From Peptococcaceae bacterium (GTDB lineage: Bacteria; Bacillota; Desulfotomaculia; Desulfotomaculales; JACDOK01), in assembly GCA_017656185.1 (NCBI GenBank), contig JACDOK010000011.1, forward strand, positions 1 through 63,456: 63,456 nucleotides of DNA, written 5' to 3'. Positions 1 to 9,606 of this stretch are shown piece by piece. Numbering within the stretch: position 1 is the stretch's first letter; each line of letters begins with the position of its first letter. The notes under the pieces are model-generated. The model saw only the letters and a program-made list of their open reading frames with translations, did not search any database and was not told the DNA's origin. A program made the position numbers and the translations under genes.

Positions 1-60
1 CTTCGTCGCTCGGGACTTTCACCCTATAGACAACGCCCATGCCGGGCGCACAAAACAAAA

Positions 61-96
61 CCGCGGAGAAGAAAACTCCGCGGCTTTGTTTGTTTT
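61..96 (+). terminator. Rho-independent terminator, possibly bidirectional
   Basis: An 8-bp perfect stem (61-68 with 76-83, loop of 7) is followed on the plus strand by a T-rich tract to about 96. The flank before the stem is A-rich, so it would also give a U-tract on the minus strand. It probably ends a gene lying left of the window; one frame entering from the left stops at a TAG at 27-29, but too little is present to identify it. Confidence 0.75.
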
Positions 97-174
97 CTAA
101 AAAAATGCAAATGGAGAAAAGAGCTGTTCTTGCCAATTATGGTGTGATTGTCCGGACATGGAAGCATTATCTCC

Positions 175-202
175 TTGATATACAATTTTCCCACCATATA
201 CG
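175..202 (+). promoter_or_regulatory. Possible promoter of the opp operon
   Basis: TTGATA at 175-180 and TATACG at 197-202 are separated by 16 bp and precede oppA by about 190 bp. The match to a sigma-A promoter is only moderate. The rest of 97-390 holds no gene; an SD-like purine run at 303-309 is followed only by a short unconvincing frame. The oppA SD lies at about 373-380. Confidence 0.3.
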
Positions 203-390
203 CATTAAGAATATTCGAAGGTAAAAAGGAAAATCCCAGCAAGACGTCGAATGGGTAAATGGCTAAAATACATCGGTATAATGCAGTGTAAAACCTACGT
301 TAAAGGAGGTGTGGTCAGCACAAAGCAGAGCGAGTATTTTAGCGCAACATTGGTTCACGTGGCAGATTATTATGGAGGAGGTCTAACTGT

Positions 391-2034
391 ATGCCCTGGA
401 AAAAGGTAGTCGGCTTACTGGCAATTATGGCCGTATTTGCCTTTGTCTTTATACTAGCCGGCTGTGGAGGCGGCCAGGAGGAAAGTACTGGTACTGCTTC
501 GGGCGAAATGGCTGAAGAACAGGTATTGATTCATAACATAGGTACTGAGCCCGAATCCCTTGACCCCGCCAAGATTACCGGTATTCCTGAAGGCACAGCC
601 GTTTACCAGCTCTTTGAAGGTCTGACCCGTATAACGGAAGATGGTTTAAAACCTGCCGTGGCTGAGAGCTGGGACGTATCCCCCGACGGGCTTACCTACA
701 CTTTCCACCTGCGTGACGGCGCCAAATGGAATAACGGCGACCCTGTTACCGCTTATGATTTCGAATACGCTTGGAAGCGGGCCCTCAATCCGGAAACCGA
801 GTGCGAATACGCTTACCAGCTGTATTATGTTAAGAACGGTGAAGCCTATAATGCTGGAGAAATCACCGATCCCGACCAGGTAGGCGTCAAGGCTCTCGAT
901 GAAAAGACCTTAGAGGTAACCCTGGAGGCCCCTGCTCCCTATTTCTTGAGTCTAACCAGCTTCTACACCCTGTACCCGGTACATAAGGCTACCGTTGAAG
1001 CGAACCCCGACTGGGCCAACGCACCGGAAACCTTCGTAAGTAACGGCCCGTTTAACCTTGAAAATTGGGAGCACCATTCCAAACTGGAATTGGTTAAAAA
1101 TGACACCTACTGGGATGCCGAAAACGTCAAGCTCGACAAAGTGATTTTGACCATGGTAGAAGAACAGGCTACTTACCTTACTATGTGGGAAAACGGTGAA
1201 ATTGATACCATCGAGTCACCGCCGCTTGCCGATATGGATCGCCTGAGGGCTGAAGGCAAACTCCAAACTAAACCGTACCTTGGTGTTTATTACTATATCT
1301 TCAATACCGAGCAGGAACCGTTTGATGATCCTAAGGTCCGCAAGGCCCTGGCCTTGGCGATTGACCGCAAGACCATCGTTGAAAAAATAACCAAGGGCGG
1401 TCAGCTGCCGGCCTTTGCCCTCGTACCCCCTGGTATTCCTGATGCCGAACCCGGCTCCGATTTCCGTGAAGTCGGTGGAGACCTGTTTAAGGAAGACGTA
1501 GAAACTGCCAAGCAGCTATTAGCAGAAGCCGGTTACCCGAACGGCGAAGGCCTACCTGAAATCACCATTCTCTACAACACCCACGAAGCCCATAAGACCA
1601 TCGCTGAAGCGATCCAGGAAATGTGGAAGACCAACCTGGGTATTGAGAACGTTAAACTCACGAACCAGGAATGGAAAGTTTACCTCAACAGCCGTGACGA
1701 AGGTGATTTCCATGTAGCCCGCGCCGGCTGGATCGGTGATTACGCTGATCCTATGACCTTTGTGGATATGTTTGTAACGGGTGGCTCCCAGAACGACGGC
1801 CGGTGGAGCAACGCCCGCTACGATGAATTAGTCGAGACCGCCAAGAACACCGGCGACCAGAAAGTCCGGATGGAAGCCATGCACGAGGCTGAAGAAATCC
1901 TAATGGATGAAATGGCTGTTATGCCCATCTACTTCTACACACTTAACGTCTGCGAGCAGGATTACGTCCGGGATGTTTTCTGGGATCCGCTTGGCCCGCC
2001 ACACTTCAAGAGCGCCTGGATTGCCAAACACTAA
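391..2034 (+). CDS. oppA: Oligopeptide-binding lipoprotein (ABC importer, SBP family 5)
   Basis: This 547-residue protein is the extracellular solute-binding subunit of a peptide importer. Its N-terminus has two lysines, a hydrophobic stretch and the lipobox LAGC with Cys25, so it should be lipid-anchored on the outer face of the membrane. The remainder fits the family 5 fold (OppA/DppA/MppA), including the early segment PESLDP near residues 50-55 and the TYWDA motif. The ATG follows a strong SD at 373-380. It heads the oppABCDF cluster and is separated from oppB by a hairpin, which should let it be made in excess of the membrane subunits. Peptide binding is the family norm; the actual ligand could be a dipeptide, nickel chelate or other small molecule. 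Confidence 0.9.
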   Translation: MPWKKVVGLLAIMAVFAFVFILAGCGGGQEESTGTASGEMAEEQVLIHNIGTEPESLDPAKITGIPEGTAVYQLFEGLTRITEDGLKPAVAESWDVSPDGLTYTFHLRDGAKWNNGDPVTAYDFEYAWKRALNPETECEYAYQLYYVKNGEAYNAGEITDPDQVGVKALDEKTLEVTLEAPAPYFLSLTSFYTLYPVHKATVEANPDWANAPETFVSNGPFNLENWEHHSKLELVKNDTYWDAENVKLDKVILTMVEEQATYLTMWENGEIDTIESPPLADMDRLRAEGKLQTKPYLGVYYYIFNTEQEPFDDPKVRKALALAIDRKTIVEKITKGGQLPAFALVPPGIPDAEPGSDFREVGGDLFKEDVETAKQLLAEAGYPNGEGLPEITILYNTHEAHKTIAEAIQEMWKTNLGIENVKLTNQEWKVYLNSRDEGDFHVARAGWIGDYADPMTFVDMFVTGGSQNDGRWSNARYDELVETAKNTGDQKVRMEAMHEAEEILMDEMAVMPIYFYTLNVCEQDYVRDVFWDPLGPPHFKSAWIAKH

Positions 2035-2061
2035 CTTTTGATACACTTTTGTTGCCAGGCA

Positions 2062-2110
2062 GTTGGAGGTATGCCTTGGGGGCATACCTCCAACGTTTGT
2101 TTTATATCTT
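2062..2110 (+). terminator. Intra-operon terminator/attenuator between oppA and oppB
   Basis: A perfect 14-bp inverted repeat (2062-2075 with 2081-2094, 5-nt loop) is followed by a T-rich tract. It lies 27 bp after the oppA stop and upstream of the oppB SD, the usual position for a partial terminator that raises the ratio of binding protein to permease. It may instead protect the oppA mRNA 3' end. Confidence 0.8.
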
Positions 2111-2157
2111 TTTTACCTTATCTTTCCTGTTTTTTAGTGGGGGAGGACTGATATGAT

Positions 2158-3087
2158 TTGTCCCGGTATGTTTTGAAGCGATTGATAGCTTCTTTAATCA
2201 CGCTTTGGGTCATTGTAACTTTGACCTTTATTTTGATGCATAGCATCCCCGGCGGCCCTTTTTCTTATGAAAAAGAATTACCCAAGGCCATTATTGAGAA
2301 CCTTAACAAACGTTATCACCTGGACTGGCCTCTCTGGAAACAGTACCTTGACTACCTGGTACACCTTATCCAGTGGGATCTGGGACCCTCTTTCAAATAC
2401 GAAAGTATGACCGTCAACGACATCATTAATAAAGGCTTCCCCGTTTCAGCAGCCTTGGGTGGTATATCTCTGGGATTTGCGCTGGTATTAGGCATCACCG
2501 CTGGTGTCATCTCGGCCCTGAAACAGTACCAATGGCAGGATAGTCTGGTAATGCTTATGGCAACACTGGGTTTTTCGGTGCCCAGCTTTATTCTCGCCAG
2601 CCTGTTTATTTATATATTTTCTTATAAACTGCACTGGCTGCCGGCAGCGATGTGGGGTAAGCCGGAACAGGTAATTATGCCGGCTCTGGCCCTGTCAGCA
2701 TTGCCAACGGCTTTTATCGCCCGTATGGTCCGCACCACGATGCTGGAAGTTCTTAGCCAGGATTATATTCGTACGGCCTGGGCGAAAGGCCTTTCAGGCC
2801 GGGTGGTTATTCTCAGACATGCTTTAAAAAACGCTCTCTTACCCGTTTTATCTTACCTGGGGCCTTTAACGGCTGCGATTCTCACCGGAAGCTTTGTAGT
2901 GGAAAAGATTTTTGGCATTCCTGGTATGGGGCGTCAATTTGTTACTAGTATTTATAACCGTGACTACACTACCATTATGGGTGTGACAATATTTTACAGC
3001 ATTATTTTGATCCTCGCCAATTTTCTGGTTGATATCATGTATGCTTACCTGGACCCACGGATCAAAGTGACCGGGGAAAAGGAGTGA
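2158..3087 (+). CDS. oppB: Oligopeptide ABC transporter permease, OppB type
   Basis: This 309-residue membrane protein is the first permease half of the peptide importer. It has an N-terminal membrane helix at about residues 9-29, the large extracytoplasmic segment typical of OppB/DppB, and five further helices. The cytoplasmic EAA loop that docks the ATPases is at about residues 198-227. A nearby ATG at 2153 is out of frame and stops quickly, so translation must begin at the TTG at 2158, with SD GGGGGAGG at 2139-2146. It is followed 4 bp later by oppC. Its C-terminus DPRIK is characteristic of the family. Confidence 0.9.
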   Translation: MSRYVLKRLIASLITLWVIVTLTFILMHSIPGGPFSYEKELPKAIIENLNKRYHLDWPLWKQYLDYLVHLIQWDLGPSFKYESMTVNDIINKGFPVSAALGGISLGFALVLGITAGVISALKQYQWQDSLVMLMATLGFSVPSFILASLFIYIFSYKLHWLPAAMWGKPEQVIMPALALSALPTAFIARMVRTTMLEVLSQDYIRTAWAKGLSGRVVILRHALKNALLPVLSYLGPLTAAILTGSFVVEKIFGIPGMGRQFVTSIYNRDYTTIMGVTIFYSIILILANFLVDIMYAYLDPRIKVTGEKE

Positions 3088-3091
3088 AATC

Positions 3092-4009
3092 ATGCCGCCG
3101 CTTTTTAACCATGCAGACTTCAAACCTGTTACCGTAACCACACATGCGGAAACGATAGTGAGGCCAAGCACAACGTACTGGCAGGATGCCTGGCGCAGGC
3201 TCAAGAAACATCGCCTGGCAGTCGTAGGCTTGATCATCATCGGAATCCTGGCCTTAATGGCCATATTTGGCCCCTTACTTTCACCCTATAGTTATTCTGA
3301 CCAGTCCCTCGATGAAACCAACCAGCCTCCTAGTGCCAAGCACTGGTTTGGTACCGATAACCTTGGACGGGACCTGTTTACGCGCGTACTGTACGGCGCT
3401 AGGATTTCGCTTGCTATCGGCTTCATAACGAGCTTCATAAGTCTTGGCATAGGCGTAACCTACGGTGCCATTAGCGGCTTTTTCGGTGGCAGGGTTGACG
3501 CCTTTATGATGAGAATAGTGGACATCCTTTACGGGCTGCCCTTTCTCCTTTATGTAATTCTGCTGTTGGTAATTATGGGACCTGGCTTGGGCCCGATATT
3601 CATCGCCCTCGGTATTGTTTACTGGCTTAACATGGCCAGAATTGTACGCGGGGAAATCCTGAGTCTGAAAGAACGGGAATTTGTCCTTGCCGCTCGTACC
3701 ATCGGTGTCAGCCCCAAGCGCATAATTATGCGCCACCTAGTACCCAATGCGATGGGACCAATCATCGTTACTATGACCCTGGTTATACCCGAAGCCATCT
3801 TTTCAGAAGCTTTTCTAAGTTACATTGGTCTCGGTGTATCCGCCCCGGTAGCTAGTTGGGGCGTCTTGGCCTCAGATGGTTACACGGCGATTCGTACTTA
3901 CCCCTGGCAGCTTTTCTTCCCGGCAGCGTTTATCAGCATCACTATGCTGGCCTTCAATTTCCTGGGGGATGGCCTACGCGATGCGCTTGACCCCCGTATG
4001 AGGAGATAG
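3092..4009 (+). CDS. oppC: Oligopeptide ABC transporter permease, OppC type
   Basis: This 305-residue protein is the second permease half. It carries the OppC N-terminal domain with one helix at about residues 48-68, then the family hallmark [21 protein letters not shown], and further helices with an EAA loop at about residues 190-220. It ends in the conserved [12 protein letters not shown] segment. It should form a heterodimer with OppB and contact OppD and OppF at the cytoplasmic face. The gene sits 4 bp after oppB and 16 bp before oppD, consistent with one transcript. Confidence 0.9.
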   Translation: MPPLFNHADFKPVTVTTHAETIVRPSTTYWQDAWRRLKKHRLAVVGLIIIGILALMAIFGPLLSPYSYSDQSLDETNQPPSAKHWFGTDNLGRDLFTRVLYGARISLAIGFITSFISLGIGVTYGAISGFFGGRVDAFMMRIVDILYGLPFLLYVILLLVIMGPGLGPIFIALGIVYWLNMARIVRGEILSLKEREFVLAARTIGVSPKRIIMRHLVPNAMGPIIVTMTLVIPEAIFSEAFLSYIGLGVSAPVASWGVLASDGYTAIRTYPWQLFFPAAFISITMLAFNFLGDGLRDALDPRMRR

Positions 4010-4025
4010 TTGGGAGGAGTATTGT

Positions 4026-5063
4026 ATGAATGCAGAACATAGTACACCGTTATTACAGGTTAGAGGCCTGAAAATATCATTCTTCACTTATGCTGGTGAA
4101 GTTAAGGCAGTAGACGGCGTAGATTTTGAAGTTGGGTCAGGCGAGGCCGTGGGAATCGTCGGCGAGTCGGGATGCGGCAAAAGCGTTACCGCCCTTTCCG
4201 TCATGCGTTTGATACCCAAGCCAGGAGAAATAATAGACGGTTCCATCATCTTCGATGGTGAAAACTTATTAACAAAAACCGAAAAAGCTATGGAAGCAAT
4301 AAGGGGTAAGGATATTGCTATGATATTTCAGGACCCCATGACCTCCCTCAACCCGGTTCTGACCATTGGTTACCAGCTCACAGAAGCCATCCTGCGCCAC
4401 GAGAAGATGGAAAAACGTCAAGCACGGGAGAAAGCCATCGAAATGCTGCGCCTGGTCGGAATTCCCAATGCGGAAGAAAGGCTGTCTCAGTACCCTCACC
4501 AGTTTAGTGGGGGTATGCGCCAGAGAGTTATGATTGCGATGGCTTTGTGCTGCAACCCCCGGCTGTTGATTGCCGACGAACCCACCACGGCTCTTGACGT
4601 AACCATTCAGGCACAAATTATAGAACTGTTAAAAGAGTTAAGAAGTAAACTCAACACTTCGATCGTGTTAATTACCCACGACCTGGGCGTCGTCGCGGGT
4701 CTCGCCGACCGTGTTATCGTTATGTACGCCGGGAAGATTGTCGAGGTAGGAAAGATCAAGGATATATATTACAATGCCCGCCATCCCTATACCTGGGGTC
4801 TGTTAAAATCCGTACCGCGGTTGGACTATAAGGAAAAAAGGCGCCTGGTACCTATCGTCGGGCAACCCCCCGACCTCCTGGATCCTCCCAAGGGTTGTGC
4901 TTTTTACCCGCGCTGTCCTCACGTAATGCGGATCTGCCTTAAAGAAAAGCCTGAACTGACAGAACTAGGGCCGGAACACAAGGTGGCCTGCTGGCTGGCA
5001 CATCCCGCCGCACCAAAACCTGATTTCAATAAGGTAGCATCCAATACCACGGCAAGGGGGTAG
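4026..5063 (+). CDS. oppD: Oligopeptide ABC transporter ATP-binding protein, OppD type
   Basis: This 345-residue ATPase energises peptide uptake. Visible motifs are Walker A GESGCGKS at residues 46-53, a Q-loop ([11 protein letters not shown]), signature FSGGMRQRV and Walker [13 protein letters not shown], then the switch histidine in ITHD. The C-terminal oligopeptide/dipeptide domain has the cysteine cluster [14 protein letters not shown], which in related transporters binds an iron-sulfur cluster. The start ATG at 4026 has SD GGGAGGAG at 4011-4018. oppF follows 4 bp downstream and would be its heterodimer partner. Confidence 0.92.
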   Translation: MNAEHSTPLLQVRGLKISFFTYAGEVKAVDGVDFEVGSGEAVGIVGESGCGKSVTALSVMRLIPKPGEIIDGSIIFDGENLLTKTEKAMEAIRGKDIAMIFQDPMTSLNPVLTIGYQLTEAILRHEKMEKRQAREKAIEMLRLVGIPNAEERLSQYPHQFSGGMRQRVMIAMALCCNPRLLIADEPTTALDVTIQAQIIELLKELRSKLNTSIVLITHDLGVVAGLADRVIVMYAGKIVEVGKIKDIYYNARHPYTWGLLKSVPRLDYKEKRRLVPIVGQPPDLLDPPKGCAFYPRCPHVMRICLKEKPELTELGPEHKVACWLAHPAAPKPDFNKVASNTTARG

Positions 5064-5067
5064 GAAC

Positions 5068-6048
5068 GTGCAGGAAACTCCGTATTTAATAGAAGTTAAA
5101 AACCTGAAAAAATGGTTTCGCGTCCAGCGGGGTCTTTGGCGCACGCAGCTCAAACACGTGCGCGCCATCGACGGCATCAGCTTCGGGATTAAAAAGGGTG
5201 AAACACTTGGTCTGGTGGGAGAAAGCGGCTGCGGAAAAACGACCGTGGGCCGGACCATCATCCGGCTTTACGATCCCACGGAGGGCCAGGTCCTATACGA
5301 GGGCCAGGATATCGCGCGCCTTACCGAGGAAGAGCTGAAGCCCTACCGCAGAAAGGTGCAAATGATCTTTCAGGATCCTTATGCCTCTCTCAACCCGCGG
5401 ATGACCGTCAGTGATATTATTGCCGAACCCCTGAATGTACACGGGCTCGTCGCGCCGTCGGAGCGTCAAGACAGGGTTCACGAGCTGCTGAAGATGGTCG
5501 GGCTGAACCCCGAACACGCCAACCGCTACCCGCACGAGTTCAGCGGGGGCCAGCGTCAAAGGGTTGGGATCGCTCGGGCTCTGGCCGCCGATCCCAGCTT
5601 TATTATCTGCGATGAACCCATCTCGGCCCTCGACGTGTCCATCCAGGCGCAGGTGGTCAACCTGCTGGAGGAACTGCAGAGCAAACTCCAGCTGACTTAC
5701 CTGTTTATCGCCCACGACCTGGCCATGGTTAAACATATCAGCAACCGCATCGCCGTAATGTACCTGGGAAAGATAGTGGAAATAGGGCCGGGACACGAGT
5801 TGTACGAAAACCCCAAGCACCCCTATACCCTGGCCTTGCTTTCCGCCGTACCCATTCCGGACCCGGATATGGAAGCGAAGCGCCGCCGTATTATTCTGAA
5901 GGGGGACGTACCCAGCCCGATCGACCCGCCCGAGGGGTGCCGGTTCCATACGCGTTGTGCCCGGGTCCAACCGGAATGTAAATCCATTACACCCGAGCTA
6001 AAAGATCTCGGCGGGGGCCATATGGTAGCCTGTCATCTTTACGATTAA
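5068..6048 (+). CDS. oppF: Oligopeptide ABC transporter ATP-binding protein, OppF type
   Basis: This 326-residue protein is the second ATPase of the importer. It has Walker A GESGCGKTT (residues 51-59), signature FSGGQRQRVGIARAL, Walker B FIICDEPISALD and the ABC switch IAHD. The C-terminal region has the Opp cysteine cluster (CRFHTRCARVQPEC). The GTG start at 5068 is preceded by AAGGGGGTAGGA. The gene ends tail-to-tail with the minus-strand acetyltransferase, overlapping it by 4 bp with no terminator in between, so antisense read-through is possible. It completes oppABCDF. Confidence 0.92.
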   Translation: MQETPYLIEVKNLKKWFRVQRGLWRTQLKHVRAIDGISFGIKKGETLGLVGESGCGKTTVGRTIIRLYDPTEGQVLYEGQDIARLTEEELKPYRRKVQMIFQDPYASLNPRMTVSDIIAEPLNVHGLVAPSERQDRVHELLKMVGLNPEHANRYPHEFSGGQRQRVGIARALAADPSFIICDEPISALDVSIQAQVVNLLEELQSKLQLTYLFIAHDLAMVKHISNRIAVMYLGKIVEIGPGHELYENPKHPYTLALLSAVPIPDPDMEAKRRRIILKGDVPSPIDPPEGCRFHTRCARVQPECKSITPELKDLGGGHMVACHLYD

Positions 6049-6566
6049 TCAATCCACTCTTCTCGGAGGATGCTCATAAGGATAACGTCGTGGTAGCGGC
6101 CCTGCTTGAACCTGGCTTTGCGGAGGCGCCCCTCCTCCACAAAACCACATGCCTTGTAGCATCTCAACGCTCTCTCGTTAAAGGCCACCGTGTCCAGATA
6201 GATACGGGCGAGGTTTAGCTCCTGGAAGCCATAGGACAGAAGTGCCCGTACCACGTCTCGCCCGTAACCGCGGCCCCAGAATGCCGGCTCCCCGATAATG
6301 ATAAAAAGCTCGGCATTCCTGTTGACAAAGTTAAGTTGAGCCAGTCCGGCGTGACCTATGGCCTTGCCGGACTCCTTGTCTATAATTATGAAATTGCGTT
6401 CGCGGCGGCTGGTTTTAATCCTCTCGTACCAGTCACGCACCATATCCAGTGATTCGTGTACGTTGACCAGGGTAGCGGCGACTTCCGGATTGTTACGCCA
6501 GGCTGCAATCTTTTCCAGGTCGCTTTCCTCCAGCGGGCGCAGCATCACTTTGCCATAATCAAGCAT
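6045..6566 (-). CDS. GNAT family N-acetyltransferase (RimJ/RimL-like)
   Basis: A 173-residue acetyltransferase of the GNAT fold. The opening VMLRPLEESDLEKI is the usual beta-1/alpha-1 of RimJ/RimL proteins and the acetyl-CoA pyrophosphate loop is FWGRGYGRD at about residues 96-104. The C-terminal NERALRCYKACGFVEEG is also standard. The frame can be extended to a GTG at 6578, but the G-run there lies directly against that codon, whereas the ATG at 6566 has suitable SD spacing. The substrate cannot be predicted; relatives acetylate ribosomal protein N-termini, small amines or antibiotics. It stands apart from the lipoprotein genes upstream, which end at a terminator. Confidence 0.75.
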   Translation of the reverse strand: MLDYGKVMLRPLEESDLEKIAAWRNNPEVAATLVNVHESLDMVRDWYERIKTSRRERNFIIIDKESGKAIGHAGLAQLNFVNRNAELFIIIGEPAFWGRGYGRDVVRALLSYGFQELNLARIYLDTVAFNERALRCYKACGFVEEGRLRKARFKQGRYHDVILMSILREEWID

Positions 6567-6670
6567 CAGGCGATCCACCCCCCTTACATGGATGTACTTT
6601 ACAGCGATTCACAGCGTCATACCACCGTCAATTCCCTTACCCATCAAGAATTTAACAGTACTATATCAAG

Positions 6671-6705
6671 CGAGGCAAAACCCGCTGACCCTTATGGTCA
6701 GCGGG
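6671..6705 (-). terminator. Rho-independent terminator overlapping the FG-GAP gene stop
   Basis: A 10-bp GC-rich perfect stem (6681-6690 with 6696-6705) is followed on the minus strand by TTTTG. The TGA of the upstream gene (6698-6700) lies inside the stem, so terminating ribosomes would cover part of the hairpin. Confidence 0.85.
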
Positions 6706-7384
6706 CCACGGAAAACCCCCAGCCGTTCCACTTCCAAATAGTGATCCTCTTTACTTTAGAATCTGTATAACTACCTTCTACGGCAATTAGCTCATTTTCA
6801 CCGTCCTCATCAAGATCTTTTAAGATTACGGCATAATTAGGCCGGTCCAAATTCGAAGACTGCCATACAGGTTTGAAGGAACCATCAACCAGATCAAAAA
6901 TAAAGAAGTGGTTTTTGATACTTCGGTCTTCCTGCTTAATCCAGAAAGGTTTGCAGGGGCCGAAACTCCCCGCCTTCCAAACCAGCAGGTTCAAATCAGG
7001 GATGCCGTCGTTATTGGCATCCCCCAGGACAAAATCATCAACCCACCAACCGCCCGGCGAGTGCCAGATCATTTTCGCACCGGCGGCGACCCTCAACCTG
7101 CCGTCCAGTAAAGTATAAATTTCGCCCGTACCGTCTCCGTCCAGGTCAAAATGCCGGGTTTTCAACTGGAAACCCCATAAAGTTTTTGAAGCATAAGCCT
7201 GCCAAACCGTCTCCGGCGTCAAGTCCAAAGGTTTTCCCCCCGCGAGCCGCGGTTTTTTAGGCGAGAAAGCCGGGGAATTCCCTTCAATGTCCGGAGCAGG
7301 GTTTGTCGCGGCCAAAAACCCCAGGCACCCGATGACTATCATGCTCAGGATCAGGACCGCCGTCAACCATTTATACCGCTTCAT
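6698..7384 (-). CDS. Putative lipoprotein with FG-GAP/VCBS-like calcium-binding repeats
   Basis: A 228-residue exported protein of unknown function. From the ATG at 7384 it has an N-terminal membrane segment (residues 5-18) and a possible lipobox IVIGC. The mature part has acidic loops of the FG-GAP/VCBS type (DLDGDGTGEIY, DANNDGIPDLN, DLDEDGENELIAV), which in other proteins build a beta-propeller and bind calcium. The frame is open 8 codons further, but the ATG overlaps the TGA of the preceding DUF3160 gene as ATGA, which argues for coupling. A short copy of its first 17 codons recurs near 11.3 kb. An envelope role is inferred only from export. Confidence 0.65.
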   Translation of the reverse strand: MKRYKWLTAVLILSMIVIGCLGFLAATNPAPDIEGNSPAFSPKKPRLAGGKPLDLTPETVWQAYASKTLWGFQLKTRHFDLDGDGTGEIYTLLDGRLRVAAGAKMIWHSPGGWWVDDFVLGDANNDGIPDLNLLVWKAGSFGPCKPFWIKQEDRSIKNHFFIFDLVDGSFKPVWQSSNLDRPNYAVILKDLDEDGENELIAVEGSYTDSKVKRITIWKWNGWGFSVAR

Positions 7385-9606
7385 AGAGCCATAAATACTT
7401 TGGTCCATTCCGGCAGGGGCGGAGCATGACCTTCATCCAGCATTTTATGCCATTTCTTATCGGTCAGCCGGTCATTCATAGGCCAGGGGAACTCGTAGTA
7501 AGAATACACGCCCCCTACCGCAATCCTTAACTCACCGTCCACGGGTACAACGGCATAAATTTCATAAATATAACCCGTCGCTTCTTCCAAGACCCAGCCG
7601 TTGGAGTTGGTCGCCACGTCGGCTACGAGAGCTGCCGGCCTGTCAAACAGCGCCGAGCGGTGGTTAATCCCTTCGTCCCGCAAGGCTTCCAACCAAAAAT
7701 GCTCCAGCTGGCCGCCATACGAACGGATTAAATCGTATTCCTCGTCCGTCAACGGGGTATTATTCAATTCCTTTTCGGAAATGGTTTTCAGTGCGAGGGC
7801 CAGCTGTTCCAGCCTTGCCAGGCTTTCTTGATCCCGGCTGTTTAAAAACCCCCGTGCCTGTAAACCTTCCCTGGTCATCTTCGTCAACGCGGCCAGGCGG
7901 GCATAAACGTGCGGGTTGGGCTCGACGTACCCACGGTCGTCGACATCTTCCCAACCACCGCCCATTTCCGCGTAAACCTGCTTGGCATACAGGATGGTGT
8001 CGTGTTTTAATTCCGTCCAGCTGCCCAAAAAAGTATTAAGCTCTTTTCTAGTCCAGGCCATATTGCGCATAAACGATGGATATCCCTCAGGTTTTTCCTG
8101 AGTTAAGGGCAGCAGCGCATACATCCAGCCCCAGTAAAGGTTCTGAGTCCATATTTCCTTGCCTAAACCGGCGATATATGCTCTCATCTTGGCCATATTC
8201 TCGGGATAATTCCTGTAATCCGTTTCCCCCATTGACTTTAAAATGCTATAAGCTTCCTTTGAACCCATAGCGGCGGGAATGTCCAGACCCTTAGGCAGCA
8301 TACGCCGTTCACCCCGGCTGTTTTCCTTGACTTCCCGGTAAATGAGTCGCTGGAAAACAGCCGCGTCGATAGTAAACCGCTGCCCCATAAACCGGAAACC
8401 CTTAATTTCCTTTTCCCGGTCGGGCTGTATGGTTTCGTCAAAAATTGGTATGGAGTTGATGGCCGGTGGTTCTAACTTACTTGCCGCATCCAGGAACGCC
8501 TTCCACTTTTCTTGATCGGAAACCACTGCTTCTAAGCCAGCGTTTGGGCCGTAGATTTCATCACGCAGTTTCTTAAACTGTTCATAAGAAAGGTCGTCGC
8601 TTTTACCCACAAAAAAGCTGGTCGTTTCATAGATCTTGTTCCAGCACAGCAGGTTGTCACCTTCATCGAGCGCCAGGGTCATCAAGACGGCGGATTTCAC
8701 TTCGTCCTCGCTCTTCAAGCGAAAAGTCAACCTGCCGTACCACATCATGGCTTTGAAATAGGCTTTAAGTTCCTCGGACTTGTCGTAGTGTCCCCGCGGG
8801 ATGTATTGCGAATAGTCTTCTTTAAGATTTTCCATGACATCATATTCCGCACCAATCTTCATAACCGGCGAAACAGTAATACCCTGGTGCTTTGCGATCA
8901 GGTCCAGCTCTTTTGCCACCTCTTTTTTTACCACCGGAGGGACGGCCGCGCTGGGATCCAACAGCCTGTCGGCCACGGCAAAAAAGCCGATGTTTCTTTT
9001 GGCGGCATTCTCCCAGGCGGTACCTTTAAGGCCGGCATATTGTTTCTGACTCTCCGCAAGCATTGCCTTGGTGAGCTTCTGCAGTTCCGGGATAAGTTTT
9101 TCAGTTTCCACAGCCTTTAGCAAGTGGTCAAAAAACAAATGGTAGTTGTGCAGCATGGAATCGGTAGTGATAAAAAGCGGCACCGGCTGGTACCTGTTCC
9201 TTTCGTAAAGCTCAAAAAATTCCCTATAGTTATTTGGAATGACGACAAAGCCGTTCTTGACGAGCAATTCTTTGGCGGCATCAGACAACTGAAACATCTC
9301 CGGGTTGGTAATATTACTCAGGTCAGGGGCTACGCTGTACGGCTTTACAGCCGGTGTAACATTCACATCAATTTCTTCGTATGAAAAGGAAGCATACTGA
9401 TAATCACCAGCAGGTTGGGTTGGTCCCTGCCTTTCTTTTATTGGCTGTTCTACTTCGCTGCTCGGTTTTACCTTATCCGCAATCTCTTTCTCAGGTGCCG
9501 CCTGGCATCCGCTGACCAGCACCATAAACAGGAAACAAACCGTTAACAACACAGCACGCAAACGGCATAACCTGCCCCAGCGGGTTTGCCTACTCACGTT
9601 AAGCAC
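7381..9606 (-). CDS. DUF3160 domain lipoprotein
   Basis: A 741-residue exported protein that I recognise as DUF3160 from its pattern, notably FITTDSMLHNYHLFFDHLL near residues 145-163, plus conserved Trp/Tyr-rich segments (WGWMYALLPL, YHKML-like end). The signal segment at 15-33 ends in the lipobox VSGC with Cys34, so it should be a surface lipoprotein. The family has no established biochemical role. The start is a GTG at 9606 with SD AAAGGGG. Its stop overlaps the start of the FG-GAP lipoprotein gene (ATGA), so the two are probably made together and may form a complex. Confidence 0.75.
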   Translation of the reverse strand: MLNVSRQTRWGRLCRLRAVLLTVCFLFMVLVSGCQAAPEKEIADKVKPSSEVEQPIKERQGPTQPAGDYQYASFSYEEIDVNVTPAVKPYSVAPDLSNITNPEMFQLSDAAKELLVKNGFVVIPNNYREFFELYERNRYQPVPLFITTDSMLHNYHLFFDHLLKAVETEKLIPELQKLTKAMLAESQKQYAGLKGTAWENAAKRNIGFFAVADRLLDPSAAVPPVVKKEVAKELDLIAKHQGITVSPVMKIGAEYDVMENLKEDYSQYIPRGHYDKSEELKAYFKAMMWYGRLTFRLKSEDEVKSAVLMTLALDEGDNLLCWNKIYETTSFFVGKSDDLSYEQFKKLRDEIYGPNAGLEAVVSDQEKWKAFLDAASKLEPPAINSIPIFDETIQPDREKEIKGFRFMGQRFTIDAAVFQRLIYREVKENSRGERRMLPKGLDIPAAMGSKEAYSILKSMGETDYRNYPENMAKMRAYIAGLGKEIWTQNLYWGWMYALLPLTQEKPEGYPSFMRNMAWTRKELNTFLGSWTELKHDTILYAKQVYAEMGGGWEDVDDRGYVEPNPHVYARLAALTKMTREGLQARGFLNSRDQESLARLEQLALALKTISEKELNNTPLTDEEYDLIRSYGGQLEHFWLEALRDEGINHRSALFDRPAALVADVATNSNGWVLEEATGYIYEIYAVVPVDGELRIAVGGVYSYYEFPWPMNDRLTDKKWHKMLDEGHAPPLPEWTKVFMAL

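Noticed and set aside
303-409. SD-like AAAGGAGG followed by a GTG frame before oppA
   Set aside because: The GTG abuts the SD and the roughly 32-codon product has no recognisable features; oppA has its own good SD.
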